64,000 nucleotides of DNA from Flavobacterium sedimenticola (GCF_030053345.1 NZ_JASGBP010000001.1:310001-374000); one strand, 5' to 3'; shown: positions 1-8,196, counted from the first letter of the stretch. Numbers and translations are program-made. The notes: generated by a model from the letters alone, not told the origin.

Positions 1-463
1 AATTGATTTTTTCAAAGGTTAAACGGGCTATACCACGAGTGTGTGCACTGGTATCAAAGTTAAGTATGAGTTTGTCTTTTTGAAGTTCGGTCAAACTGTA
101 GTGTTCGGTGTTATTGTTGTCGTATTTCAACTCTAAAATATTGCCTCTTCCTTTAATTTTCCAAGCAATCTCCTTGCTGTAATTTTCTCCCTTTAAAAGA
201 AGTTTCCCATTGGGATAGAAAATCCACTTCTCAGCTTTGTGGATGACTAAATTTTGTCCGGCTACTTCTTTAATGTAGCCGGAGTCTTTTCCATAGCTAT
301 TTCCCATCGGAAGCTTATTCCAATCGGTTTTTTCATATTCCCAAACCAACTCTTTCCATTCCCCTTCAATTACATCCTCCGGGCTTTTTGCCACACTCAT
401 CAGCAAGGTAAAAAGGAATATTCCCAGACCAAAGAAGGCGGTATATTTAATCCAGATTTTCAT
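1..463 (-). CDS. Partial hypothetical protein, N-terminal 154 codons, runs off the window
   Basis: An open frame reads leftward from an ATG at 463 and reaches the window edge without a stop. The protein begins MKIWIKYTAFFGLGIFLFTL, one hydrophobic segment at residues 5-24 that looks like a signal anchor, with no lipobox cysteine. A soluble part rich in Trp, Lys and beta-strand-like stretches follows (WKELVWEYEK, a KWIFYPNGKLLLKGENYS-type stretch). This resembles small lipocalin-like beta-barrel proteins, but I do not recognise the family. It starts 15 bp after the stop of the stress-protein gene at 479-976 and is probably co-transcribed with it. The C-terminus is outside the window. Confidence 0.7.
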   Translation of the reverse strand, partial: MKIWIKYTAFFGLGIFLFTLLMSVAKSPEDVIEGEWKELVWEYEKTDWNKLPMGNSYGKDSGYIKEVAGQNLVIHKAEKWIFYPNGKLLLKGENYSKEIAWKIKGRGNILELKYDNNNTEHYSLTELQKDKLILNFDTSAHTRGIARLTFEKIN

Positions 464-478
464 GAGATATCGGTTGAA

Positions 479-976
479 TTATCCCATGGATACTTGGTTG
501 ATAAAAACCTCGGCAATTTTACCTTTTTCCGGGATTGAAGTGTTTAGGCCCGAGTTGATTCGGGTTACTTTGACAGAACATTTATCAATAAATTGCGATA
601 AATCGAAACTGTTTTTGTTAATCAAAAGTGATTTTCTTTCGCAAGTAAAAATGGCATCCACCTTGTTGCCCTCCAAATAATTTTCAAAAGCCGCTAAATT
701 GTACCCGGAAAACAAATCAATCCTTAATGAGGCTATTTGCTGACCAAACTTATTTTTAATGACTTCACAAGCTTCCTGAAATTCCGGATTAGTTAATGAC
801 TCTATTTGTTCGGATTTAGAATAAAAGAGTAAATCCCTGATGGAATCGTTTAGGCTTATGCCATGAACCAAAAGGATATTAAACGTATCGGTATTTTGGC
901 TGTTGACTAAAATGGTTTTTAGAACATTCAGCGATTTTACGGTAAAATCAGTCGGAATTAAAATGGTCTTTCTCAT
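479..976 (-). CDS. Universal stress protein-like (UspA fold) protein
   Basis: A 165-residue protein opening MRKTILIPTDFTVKSLNVLK, the typical first strand and helix of UspA-fold proteins ((I/V)LxPTDFSxxS). An alternating alpha/beta pattern follows to the end. The ATP-binding glycine motif (G-2x-G-9x-G-S/T) of nucleotide-binding Usp proteins is not visible, so it may be a non-ATP-binding member. It is likely cytoplasmic. A TAnnTTTG element lies about 30 bp upstream on the same strand, and the two-component genes further upstream share its direction after a 150-bp gap. Its function beyond a general stress association cannot be read from the sequence. Confidence 0.7.
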   Translation of the reverse strand: MRKTILIPTDFTVKSLNVLKTILVNSQNTDTFNILLVHGISLNDSIRDLLFYSKSEQIESLTNPEFQEACEVIKNKFGQQIASLRIDLFSGYNLAAFENYLEGNKVDAIFTCERKSLLINKNSFDLSQFIDKCSVKVTRINSGLNTSIPEKGKIAEVFINQVSMG

Positions 977-1005
977 AGCTCATTACTATTAATGTTTAAC
1001 ATTAC

Positions 1006-1013
1006 AAAGCTAA
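1006..1013 (-). promoter_or_regulatory. Candidate -7 promoter element of the Usp-like gene
   Basis: TAGCTTTG on the minus strand matches the Bacteroidota -7 consensus TAnnTTTG and lies 29 bp before the start codon at 976. No clear TTG -33 element is at the expected spacing. Confidence 0.45.
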
Positions 1014-1128
1014 GAGTGAGAAATTAGAGCGTTCTTAAGATAAGATTAGAATGCCATTAGAAATTCGGCAAAAAGATTAAAATGGGATTAGAAAGTCTTA
1101 AAATTGCGTTAAATCCCTAAAAATCAGG

Positions 1129-2508
1129 TCAAACACGCTCCGGCTTCCAAGTAGGAAGGGTGATTTGAACCGTGGTTCCTTGTCCCTGAATAGAGTTGAC
1201 CAAAATTTTACCGTTGTGCATTCTTATAATGTTTCTGGTTAACGGCAAACCAATTCCGTAACCTTCATAATTTTTGGTATTCGAAGCCCTGAAAAACGGA
1301 TCGTAAATATACTGTATTTCGTCTTTAGGTATGCCGATTCCGGTATCTTTAATTACAATGTAAACAAAATCATCGGATGCACCGATGGAAACCGTTACGG
1401 TATTGAAATCCGAATACTTACAGCCATTGCTGATAATGTTACTGAACGCCAAATGCAACAATTGCGTGTTTCCGTTAACTTTGAGTTTCATCGGATTATC
1501 GGGCAACAATTCCATGTCGAGAAAAATCTTGTTTTTGCTGTTCATATTTTCAAGATTTTCCTTTACATCCCAGAGCAATTGGTCGATTCTGACCTTATCA
1601 AATTTCTGCGCTTTTCCGTTAAACCCCGTTTGTGCTAAGAACAATAAGGCTTTGGTTTTGTTGTCGAGTTTCTCCGCTTCCTGTAAAACAATTTTCAGCG
1701 ATTCTACATAATCTTCAGCCTGTCGGGGTTTCGACAAAACCACATCGGCTTCACCAATAATGGCGGTTAATGGCGTTCTCAACTCGTGGGAGGCATTACT
1801 GATAAAATTATTTTGGGTTTCAAACGACGTCTCAATTCTGTCCAACATATTGTTGAACGTCATGGTCAACTGATTGAGCTCGTCATTACTGTTGTTTTCA
1901 TTGAGGCGAAGATGTAAATTCTCTGAACTGATTTCTTTTACCTTCTCAGTAATGGAGGATATCGGTTTAAAAATATTTTTAGAAAAATAAAACGCAATGT
2001 ACAGCAATATCAAAGAAGCAATTCCCATAGCAAACAATAGCGTATTGATGAGGTTTTTTGCCTGATTGATTTCGAAATAATTTTCGGCGGCAGTAATTAC
2101 GATAAAATCCCCTGATTTTGACTTATAGCGAATGCCCTTGTACAAATACTGCTTGGTGACAAACTCGGCGCTTCCTTTGTTCACGGCATCGGTAAAAAAA
2201 CTTTCGTTAATGCCGACTTTTTTAGCCTCAGCCGTAATGTTAAGCTCCTTGTTAATCGGGATAAAATAATCTTTTTCGTGCGGCAATTTATCCTCTTTCT
2301 CTTGATTGGATAAGGAATTGCTGTCCAATAAATTATTATCTATATTTTCACGTGCTACCTTATTCGCCCTGGCTTCCAATAATTTAAAAAGATAGTTTTC
2401 GGAGTAATTGGATACTGAAAAATAGATAAAGAGACTGAATAGCAATATCACCACCAAAAAAGGAATGAGAAAAAGTAACGCCGTTCTGGAACTTCTTTTG
2501 ATTTGCAT
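1129..2508 (-). CDS. Membrane sensor histidine kinase (HAMP, HisKA, HATPase)
   Basis: A 459-residue sensor kinase. Two membrane segments (about residues 9-31 and 153-175) enclose a periplasmic sensor region of about 120 residues. A HAMP linker follows (about 176-228), then the dimerisation domain with phospho-acceptor His241 in SNASHELRTPLTAI, and a C-terminal ATPase domain with an N-box-type segment, DTGIGIP (G1) and GYGIGLPL (G2). It starts 6 bp after the response regulator at 2515-3222, so the two form an operon. The architecture matches the CusS/ArlS-type kinases paired with OmpR-family regulators. The signal is unknown, since the periplasmic domain shows no recognisable ligand fold. Confidence 0.93.
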   Translation of the reverse strand: MQIKRSSRTALLFLIPFLVVILLFSLFIYFSVSNYSENYLFKLLEARANKVARENIDNNLLDSNSLSNQEKEDKLPHEKDYFIPINKELNITAEAKKVGINESFFTDAVNKGSAEFVTKQYLYKGIRYKSKSGDFIVITAAENYFEINQAKNLINTLLFAMGIASLILLYIAFYFSKNIFKPISSITEKVKEISSENLHLRLNENNSNDELNQLTMTFNNMLDRIETSFETQNNFISNASHELRTPLTAIIGEADVVLSKPRQAEDYVESLKIVLQEAEKLDNKTKALLFLAQTGFNGKAQKFDKVRIDQLLWDVKENLENMNSKNKIFLDMELLPDNPMKLKVNGNTQLLHLAFSNIISNGCKYSDFNTVTVSIGASDDFVYIVIKDTGIGIPKDEIQYIYDPFFRASNTKNYEGYGIGLPLTRNIIRMHNGKILVNSIQGQGTTVQITLPTWKPERV

Positions 2509-2514
2509 ACGCTA

Positions 2515-3222
2515 TTATGGCTCTGTTTCTCTTAATACATAACCCATCCCGATGACCGTTTGGATAATTTTCCCTTCCGATTTACCGTCTATTTTCTTTC
2601 TCAGATAATTGACATAAACATCAACCACATTGGTTCCCAAATCATAATCAACACCCCAAACAGCTTCAAGAATATTTTGTCTCGACAGAACTTTGTTCTT
2701 ATTTTTCATAAAGAAAAACAACAATTTATACTCTGTAGAGGTTAGTGAAATCTCTTCTCCGGCACGATGGACTGTTTTAGTATAATCGTCTATTACTAAA
2801 TCGCCAAAAGTAAAAGTATATTTTTCTCTTCCTGCGGTTTCTGATTCTTTACTACTGCCTTTCGATCTTCTCAGTAGGGTCTTGATACGCGCTACCAATT
2901 CTATAAACTTAAACGGTTTGACCAAGTAGTCATCGGCACCGTTTTCCAGTCCTAAGACTATGTTTTCCGAGGTTCCCAGCGCTGTTAAAAATAAAATCGG
3001 AACCTCTTGATTTTCCCGCCGAATCGCTTTACAAACATCCAAACCGTTCACGTCGGGCAACATGATATCTAATATAATAATATCAAAAGTGTTCTCGAGC
3101 GCCAACTGTAAACCGGTCTTACCATCAAAGGCAACACTAACTTCAAAACCTTCTTCCGAAAGTCCCTTTTTTATAAATGAAACCACATGGGCTTCATCTT
3201 CTACCAAAAGTATTTTTTTCAT
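2515..3222 (-). CDS. OmpR/PhoB-family response regulator
   Basis: A 235-residue transcriptional regulator. The N-terminal receiver domain has the acidic pair at E8/D9, phospho-acceptor Asp52 (LDIMLPDVNG), conserved Thr80 and Lys102. The C-terminal winged-helix DNA-binding domain (about 130-232) contains the typical LTSTEYKLL and V(N/D)VYVNYLRKKID segments. It is the first gene of the pair with the kinase 6 bp downstream, which is presumably its phosphodonor. The intergenic space to the divergent PLP enzyme gene (3223-3342) would hold the promoters of both directions. Targets cannot be deduced. Confidence 0.95.
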   Translation of the reverse strand: MKKILLVEDEAHVVSFIKKGLSEEGFEVSVAFDGKTGLQLALENTFDIIILDIMLPDVNGLDVCKAIRRENQEVPILFLTALGTSENIVLGLENGADDYLVKPFKFIELVARIKTLLRRSKGSSKESETAGREKYTFTFGDLVIDDYTKTVHRAGEEISLTSTEYKLLFFFMKNKNKVLSRQNILEAVWGVDYDLGTNVVDVYVNYLRKKIDGKSEGKIIQTVIGMGYVLRETEP

Positions 3223-3315
3223 TAACTTAGTGTAACAACTGCCAATTACGCAACCGAAGCCGGAAATTTAACATCAATCATTTTCGGCAAATTAAAAAAA
3301 ATCAGCCGAAGTTAA

Positions 3316-3323
3316 TACCTTTG
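3316..3323 (+). promoter_or_regulatory. Candidate -7 promoter element of the trans-sulfuration gene
   Basis: TACCTTTG fits TAnnTTTG and ends 19 bp before the ATG at 3343. A -33 TTG is not evident. Confidence 0.45.
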
Positions 3324-3342
3324 TAACCTAATTTTAACTCAA

Positions 3343-4485
3343 ATGAAATTCAACACCAAAGTCATACATGGCAACCAACACCATGAAGCCGTAACCGGAG
3401 CTGTAATGCCGCCGGTATTTCAAACCTCAACTTATGCCCAAGTGTCACCCGGGAAACCCGTGGGTGATTACGAATATTCCCGCGCCGCTAATCCAACCCG
3501 TCAAGCCCTAGAAGATGCGTTAGCCAGCATCGAAGGCGGAGCGCGTGGATTGGCTTTTGCCTCAGGATTGGCCGCTACTGATTGTTTGTTGCGCCTATTC
3601 AAAGCCGGAGACGAAATCATCGCCATGGACGATTTGTATGGCGGAACCTATCGCTTATTCACCCGTTTGTACAATAACAGCGGTATCAAATTCCACTTTG
3701 TGGACATGACCGATTTAAACAAACTTCAATCCTTAATCAACGAAAACACCAAACTGGTTTGGGTGGAAACGCCTACCAATCCGTTGATGAAATTGGCCGA
3801 CATCGCCGAGATTGCCAAAATCACCAAAAAGCATAATATTTTATTTGCGGTTGACAATACTTTTGCCACGCCGTATTTGCAAAAACCCTTAGACTTAGGT
3901 GCCGATATCGTGATGCATTCCGCTACTAAGTATTTGGGCGGACACAGCGATGTTATTGCCGGGGCTTTAATTATCAAAGACAAAGCTCTGGGTGATGAAT
4001 TGCATTTCAAACAATTTGCTACCGGCGGTACCTTAGGTCCAATGGACAGTTTCTTGGTGTTGCGCGGTATTAAAACCTTGCATTTACGCGTACAAAGACA
4101 TTGTGAAAACGGAGAAAAAGTAGCGCACTTTTTGGCCAATCATCCTGAAATAGACAAAGTATTCTATCCGGGTTTACCGGACCATCCGTTCCATGCCATT
4201 GCTAAAAAACAAATGAGTGGTTTTGGCGGTATGGTTTCGTTTACGTTTAAATCGGGTAAAAAAGAAGACGCCATTGCTTTCTTGGAAAAACTCAACGTAT
4301 TCACCTTGGCCGAATCCTTGGGCGGTGTGGAATCGTTGGCGAATCATCCGGCTTTGATGACACATGCTTCCATTCCGGAGGAAAAACGTAAAGAAGTGGG
4401 AATCACCGATGACTTAGTACGTTTGAGCGTTGGCGTAGAAGATATTGATGACTTGTTGGCCGACTTAGAACAGGCTTTCCGATAA
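3343..4485 (+). CDS. Cystathionine gamma-synthase / beta-lyase family PLP enzyme
   Basis: A 380-residue fold-type I PLP enzyme of the Cys/Met metabolism family. Hallmarks are YEYSRAANPTRQALE near residue 44, the ASGLAA motif at 73-78 and the PLP-binding Lys196 in HSATKYLGGHSDVIAG, with a C-terminal SLGGVESL...HPALMTH...R.SVGVE block. Family members make or cleave cystathionine, moving sulfur between cysteine and homocysteine. Sequence alone does not separate gamma-synthase, gamma-lyase and beta-lyase here. It is a single gene with its own promoter and terminator, divergent from the two-component pair. Full length for the family. Confidence 0.93.
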   Translation: MKFNTKVIHGNQHHEAVTGAVMPPVFQTSTYAQVSPGKPVGDYEYSRAANPTRQALEDALASIEGGARGLAFASGLAATDCLLRLFKAGDEIIAMDDLYGGTYRLFTRLYNNSGIKFHFVDMTDLNKLQSLINENTKLVWVETPTNPLMKLADIAEIAKITKKHNILFAVDNTFATPYLQKPLDLGADIVMHSATKYLGGHSDVIAGALIIKDKALGDELHFKQFATGGTLGPMDSFLVLRGIKTLHLRVQRHCENGEKVAHFLANHPEIDKVFYPGLPDHPFHAIAKKQMSGFGGMVSFTFKSGKKEDAIAFLEKLNVFTLAESLGGVESLANHPALMTHASIPEEKRKEVGITDDLVRLSVGVEDIDDLLADLEQAFR

Positions 4486-4489
4486 AACA

Positions 4490-4519
4490 AAAAAAGCGCC
4501 GAAATTCGGCGCTTTTTTT
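4490..4519. terminator. Bidirectional intrinsic terminator
   Basis: A GC-rich stem GCGCCGAA (4496-4503) / TTCGGCGC (4505-4512) is flanked by an A-run on the left and a T-run on the right. It lies between two convergent genes (ends 4485 and 4534), so it can stop transcription both ways. Confidence 0.85.
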
Positions 4520-4533
4520 ATACCTACAATTGT

Positions 4534-5433
4534 TTAGAATCCGTAATTTACGCCAACTCCGATTACCTGACGGGTTTGAAAACCAGCAAAAGCATTATCG
4601 TCGTAAATGGTTTGGAATGCAAAATTAGTTGTCAAGTATTTATTGACTTTCATCACTATATTCAAGGTATAATCGATATCAATATTATAGGGGTTTTCAA
4701 GATAATTGGTATACAAATTCAAAATGTTCTCGGCGGTTACATTTTCCATGATGTTAAACTTGTAATACCCGTTTACCGCGGCTCCAAATTCATAGCGTGA
4801 TGTTTCGCCTTGTGCCACCCCAAAAGACGGTCCTAAATCGGTGAAATGACGGTGAACCATAATTACTTTGGAGGTAGCCGGTGCCACGTTGATTTTAAAA
4901 TCATCACTTTTTTTCCACATCATCCCGGGTCCAAATTGAATAAAAACAGGCGACAGAAAATGAGAAATCTTGATGGTGTTGTCAGCCGGATCAAATCCCG
5001 AATCAAACTGCGTTTTGAAATTAAAAAAGAAAGAGTAATACCATTCCCCGGAAGCTTTTTTTCCTAACAAAGAGTTTAATTCAAAGCGATCATCGGTTTT
5101 GCGCAACTCCTGACCCGAAATTTTAGTCAACCCGTAATTGGCATTCAATTTATTATCCCAAGTCCACGTATCGCTTTTGTAATTCAAGTCGTATTTCAGT
5201 CCCATATTACCGGCAATACTCGATTGTCCCCCCGCTAACCAATTATCAAAACTGGCCTGGTTCGCTAAAAAAGTAAACATTCCGATTTTTTCCCAACCGT
5301 TCGGTTTTTCTTCTTTAATCTTGGAAACCGTTTCTTCGGTTTTCTTTAAAAGCTCTTTTTCACTAACTTGTGCTCGTACAAAACCGGCACAAAACAGAGC
5401 AACTATGGCTAAACGAAGTGCTATCTTATTCAT
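4534..5433 (-). CDS. DUF3078 outer-membrane beta-barrel protein
   Basis: The start is taken at 5433 (MNKIALRLAIVALFCAGFVRAQ), which gives a clean signal peptide; the open frame extends further upstream only into the neighbouring gene. The 299-residue product has a mature part (WxxxGxFxxxxxQxxFxNWxxGG) and alternating aromatic strands ending in a C-terminal Phe (VGVNYGF), as expected for an outer-membrane barrel. It matches the DUF3078 family common in Bacteroidota. It is the last gene of the leftward SUF-linked run, 55 bp after the DUF2480 gene. No biochemical role is known to me. Confidence 0.85.
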   Translation of the reverse strand: MNKIALRLAIVALFCAGFVRAQVSEKELLKKTEETVSKIKEEKPNGWEKIGMFTFLANQASFDNWLAGGQSSIAGNMGLKYDLNYKSDTWTWDNKLNANYGLTKISGQELRKTDDRFELNSLLGKKASGEWYYSFFFNFKTQFDSGFDPADNTIKISHFLSPVFIQFGPGMMWKKSDDFKINVAPATSKVIMVHRHFTDLGPSFGVAQGETSRYEFGAAVNGYYKFNIMENVTAENILNLYTNYLENPYNIDIDYTLNIVMKVNKYLTTNFAFQTIYDDNAFAGFQTRQVIGVGVNYGF

Positions 5434-5488
5434 AATTAAAAAATTTGCCGCAAAGGTAGTATTCCCTGCGGCAAATTCAAATGGTTTT

Positions 5489-5995
5489 TTATTTTGCTTT
5501 TTTGTACAGCGGTACCGCCGAACAAGCCTCACCATACATAATGCTTTTGGCATACGGTTGCAGTTTTTGAACGGCCATAATGTAAGCGCTTTCGGGAACA
5601 GGCTTTTTTGAACAGCCTTTAATAATAACCGGCTTATCTTGGTATTGGGTATAATCCAATGTAGGCAAAATTTCCTGATACAAAGCAGTATTCAAGTCGG
5701 TAATAGTGCCTAAAATCACTTTTTGAGCAAACGGTGCCAAATAAGTCGTTACTAAAATTGTAGCCCAAGCCGGAACAATCGCATCGGTTGAACAATGAAT
5801 GGCTACATAATGATTTTGGTATTGCGACCAATCGTGATTTTTTAATGCGTCGCGAAAGTCTTTTTCTTTGAGTAAAAACCCTTCCAACAACCATTGCGAA
5901 ATATCGATTTGTGTTCGGGTTCCGTTCGGATAATAATCTTCCAAATCGAAAACTTCGAGGGCGGAGTTGGCTACTCTGTTGATAATCTCGTCCAT
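5489..5995 (-). CDS. DUF2480 family protein
   Basis: A 168-residue cytoplasmic protein (MDEIINRVANSALEVFDLEDYYP..., later AIHCSTDAIVPAWATIL and a KGCSKKPVPESAY block) that I recognise as DUF2480, a Bacteroidota family usually located just after the DUF59 protein of the SUF locus. Two conserved cysteines (HCSTDAI, GCSKKPVP) could bind metal or a cluster, but this is inference. Its position between the SufT-like gene and DUF3078 suggests a role linked to Fe-S assembly. It has no membrane segments. Confidence 0.85.
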   Translation of the reverse strand: MDEIINRVANSALEVFDLEDYYPNGTRTQIDISQWLLEGFLLKEKDFRDALKNHDWSQYQNHYVAIHCSTDAIVPAWATILVTTYLAPFAQKVILGTITDLNTALYQEILPTLDYTQYQDKPVIIKGCSKKPVPESAYIMAVQKLQPYAKSIMYGEACSAVPLYKKAK

Positions 5996-6002
5996 TTTTT
6001 AG

Positions 6003-6070
6003 TGTTCCGTGTTCAGTGTTCAGTGTTTAGTCGCAAAACTGCCGGCTGTTACTGCTTACTGAATACTGTT
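6003..6070. repeat. Degenerate short tandem repeat (GTGTTCA units)
   Basis: Three to four GTGTTCA/GTGTTTA/GTGTTCC-like units lie in tandem in the gap between the SufT-like and DUF2480 genes, with further ACTG-type words (ACTGCTTACTGAATACTG) after them. This is low-complexity spacer DNA with no obvious hairpin. Confidence 0.6.
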
Positions 6071-6071
6071 T

Positions 6072-6395
6072 TTAAAGCATTCCTAATTCTAACTTGGCTT
6101 CTTCGCTCATTAAATCTTTGCTCCAAGGCGGATCAAACGTAATCTCGACTTCGCACGATTTGACATGCTCGATTTTAGTGATTTTTTCTTCCACCTCACG
6201 CGGTAAAGTTTCGGCCACCGGGCAGTTGGGCGACGTTAACGTCATCAAGACTTTGACTTCGTTGTCTTCGTTAATCATCACATCGTAGATTAAGCCTAGT
6301 TCGTAGATATCTACCGGAATCTCCGGATCGTAAATGCCTTTGAGCACTTTCACTACATTTTCGCCTAAATTGATATCGTCTTTAAATTCTTCCAT
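6072..6395 (-). CDS. SufT-like DUF59 (MIP18 family) Fe-S assembly protein
   Basis: A 107-residue DUF59/MIP18 protein: VLKGIYDPEIPVDIYELGLIYDV, then LTSPNCPVAETLP with the conserved reactive Cys, and FDPPWSKDLMSEEAKLELG at the C-terminus. This family (SufT, PaaD, CIA2) helps mature Fe-S proteins. In many Bacteroidota it sits in the suf locus after sufE, as here, although one extra exported-protein gene (6407-7123) intervenes. Full length. The symbol sufT would be reasonable, but the subfamily assignment is not proven. Confidence 0.88.
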   Translation of the reverse strand: MEEFKDDINLGENVVKVLKGIYDPEIPVDIYELGLIYDVMINEDNEVKVLMTLTSPNCPVAETLPREVEEKITKIEHVKSCEVEITFDPPWSKDLMSEEAKLELGML

Positions 6396-6406
6396 GGTTA
6401 TTACTT

Positions 6407-7123
6407 TTACTCGTATGAGACTGATTTTAATTGAATTGTTTCGTAAAATGTACGAACCTTATTTATTCCGAAATTATTGTTTTCAAAAATATACCCAAGT
6501 GTTATCACTTTTGGAAGATTTGAATTTGTATTCACATAATTCGTCAAAATGACATCGTTCCTGACTTCTTTAAAACTGCCTTCAAAGTCGCTAAGCCACT
6601 GAATACTTTTTATAATTTCTGAAAAAGATTTTCTGTGTGTTATGGCAGGATAACTTGTCTTTTTTGTCTTCTTCTCGTAGTCAATAAAAATCGTATATCG
6701 AAATCTTCCATATGTTTCTTTGGAGAGTTTTTCATAGAGCGATTTTATTTCAGAGTCGTTTCTTTCTGCTTTGATGATTGTTTTATTTGTTTCTAAATCA
6801 TAGGTTCCTACATAGCTTTCATTACTGTGATACAATATACTTAGCATTTTTTCCTTTGATTCAGCATCCAATTCGGTAAATAAAACAAAACCGCATAAGT
6901 ACTGTTCCGCGGGATGAGTTGTTTTTCTAAAACTTAGATTTGGAAATTTAATTTTATAAAACATTGTATCGGCATAAAAACCTTTTTCATCATAATATAT
7001 GTTTGATTTTTTCTCATATATAAAGTGAATCTTTTTGTAGTTATGTGGTTCTGCCGGAAAGCGTTCTTGCGAAAAACCATTGCAAAAACTTATAATACAC
7101 CATATGTTAATGACTAGCTTCAT
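6407..7123 (-). CDS. Hypothetical exported protein inside the SUF locus
   Basis: A 238-residue protein beginning MKLVINIWCIISFCNGFSQ, a likely signal peptide ending at SQ. The mature part is Lys/Tyr/Ser-rich (YEKKSNIYYDEKGFYADTM) with no recognised domain. Its start codon overlaps the stop of sufE by 4 bp (ATGA), so it should be translationally coupled to it. The DUF59 gene starts 11 bp further on. Base composition is more A/T-rich than the flanking suf genes, which suggests a later insertion into the operon. I cannot assign a function. Confidence 0.75.
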   Translation of the reverse strand: MKLVINIWCIISFCNGFSQERFPAEPHNYKKIHFIYEKKSNIYYDEKGFYADTMFYKIKFPNLSFRKTTHPAEQYLCGFVLFTELDAESKEKMLSILYHSNESYVGTYDLETNKTIIKAERNDSEIKSLYEKLSKETYGRFRYTIFIDYEKKTKKTSYPAITHRKSFSEIIKSIQWLSDFEGSFKEVRNDVILTNYVNTNSNLPKVITLGYIFENNNFGINKVRTFYETIQLKSVSYE

Positions 7124-7542
7124 TCACTTTTTGCCTTGAACGCCAAAGCGTACATTTTTAATTTTTTAATCATCGATACCAAGCCGTTGGCTCGGGTTGG
7201 TGATAAATGTTCTTTGAGTCCGATTTCGTCTATAAAATCGGTGTTGGCGTCTAAAATATCCGAGGCTTTTTGATTGGAAAAAACCCGTATTAAAATAGCG
7301 ATAATACCTTTGGTTAAAATAGCATCACTATCGGCCGTGAAAACGACTTTGTCGCCTTGTTGTTCGGCATGAACCCAAACTTTAGATTGACAACCTTTGA
7401 TGATGTTGTCTTCGGTTTTGTAGTGCTCGTCTATAAGCGGTAGCGATTTTCCGAGTTCGATGATGTATTCGTAGCGTTGCATCCAATCATCGAACATGGA
7501 GAACTCGTCCACGATTTCGTCTTGTATTTCTCGTATGGTCAT
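7120..7542 (-). CDS. sufE: SufE cysteine desulfurase sulfur acceptor
   Basis: A 140-residue SufE-family protein. It carries the sulfur-accepting Cys51 in NIIKGCQSKVWV, at the same position as in the well-studied SufE proteins, and the typical ends (IQDEIVDEFSMFDDWMQRYEYIIELG and LSPTRANGL). It accepts persulfide from SufS and passes it to the SufBCD scaffold in the cytoplasm. The start overlaps the upstream lipoprotein-like gene by 4 bp, and the stop overlaps the downstream exported-protein gene by 4 bp, so three genes are tightly coupled. Confidence 0.93.
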   Translation of the reverse strand: MTIREIQDEIVDEFSMFDDWMQRYEYIIELGKSLPLIDEHYKTEDNIIKGCQSKVWVHAEQQGDKVVFTADSDAILTKGIIAILIRVFSNQKASDILDANTDFIDEIGLKEHLSPTRANGLVSMIKKLKMYALAFKAKSE

Positions 7543-7976
7543 TCTGTTGTTTTGGCTAAGGAAACGATTTTGGTTACCAGTTTTTCGATTTCGGCCGGCG
7601 GATAGCCGTGGTCAAAGTCTTTGCTTTCATAGTTCTTGTCTTGATAGCGTACTTTGAGGTTGGCGGCCGCGGCGCCATCGTAAAAACGTTTTTGCGTTGG
7701 GTCTTTAAAATTCGGCAATTCCTCTAGATTGATTTCGGTAAACCCGTTAACCAAGACTTTCCAATCGGCATCGGAAATTTTGATTTGTTCGGCTTTATTT
7801 TCAGGGCTTCTGCCCTGTGAAATCGTGGCCGTTTGATTGGTAATGATGATTTTCAGATGATAGCCACGTGTGTCGGCCGCATATTGAATCACCGCATTGT
7901 TCAGGTCGTTTTGAGTGGCATTATCACAGCTCTTGGCCATGAAAAGGGTTAAAAAAATCATTGAAATTGTTTTCAT
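7539..7976 (-). CDS. Hypothetical exported protein / possible lipoprotein between sufS and sufE
   Basis: A 145-residue protein with an N-terminus MKTISMIFLTLFMAKSCDNA. The short hydrophobic stretch followed by Cys17 may be a lipoprotein signal, but Lys at -2 makes the lipobox poor. The mature part (TRGYHLKIIITNQTATISQ... FKDPTQKRFYDGAAAANLKV) is unlike any family I can name. It overlaps sufE by 4 bp. A 228-bp gap with a repeat element separates it from sufS, so it may start its own transcript. Confidence 0.7.
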   Translation of the reverse strand: MKTISMIFLTLFMAKSCDNATQNDLNNAVIQYAADTRGYHLKIIITNQTATISQGRSPENKAEQIKISDADWKVLVNGFTEINLEELPNFKDPTQKRFYDGAAAANLKVRYQDKNYESKDFDHGYPPAEIEKLVTKIVSLAKTTE

Positions 7977-7995
7977 ATTCTTGTTGTTTTACGGC

Positions 7996-8010
7996 ATGTC
8001 CACGGGACAT
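7996..8010. promoter_or_regulatory. Short perfect-arm palindrome upstream of the 7539-7976 gene
   Basis: ATGTCC-ACG-GGACAT, with 6-bp arms around a 3-bp centre, 20 bp before the start codon at 7976. It could be an operator or an mRNA hairpin. No T-run follows, so it is not a terminator. Confidence 0.3.
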
Positions 8011-8085
8011 TTATTTTATACTGTTCGACCTTTGGTCTCGAGTCTCCTCTTAATATCACACGAGCTTTGCGACTGCCTTAGGAAA

Positions 8086-8196
8086 TAGCCCCGATTGGAG
8101 TACGTATCCTTTTTTAGTTTCTACTTCGACTCCCGAAGTTTCGGAGCAGTATAACAAACTAAAAAAGATACTACGGAAAGCGGGAAATAGCTCCTA
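8086..8196 (-). repeat. Intergenic 3'-flank repeat element, copy A (111 bp)
   Basis: Read on the minus strand it begins TAGGAGCTATTTCCCGC (8196 downward) and ends ATCGGGGCTA (at 8086). Inside is a long hairpin: 8104-8120 pairs with 8156-8171 (16 bp, one bulge), and a smaller CTCCGAA/TTCGGGAG hairpin sits in the loop. It lies 8 bp after the sufS stop and reads in the sense of sufS. Copies with the same ends are at 10980-11110, 58807-58843 and 61980-62077. Confidence 0.75.

Noticed and set aside
2340..2360. A TTTCACGTG word as a third parS site
   Set aside because: Only the left half matches; the right half (CTACC) breaks the palindrome, and it lies in the kinase coding sequence.
5489..5553. 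N-terminal extension of the DUF3078 protein
   Set aside because: The extension runs through the DUF2480 coding end in another frame and lacks the signal peptide found at the inner start.
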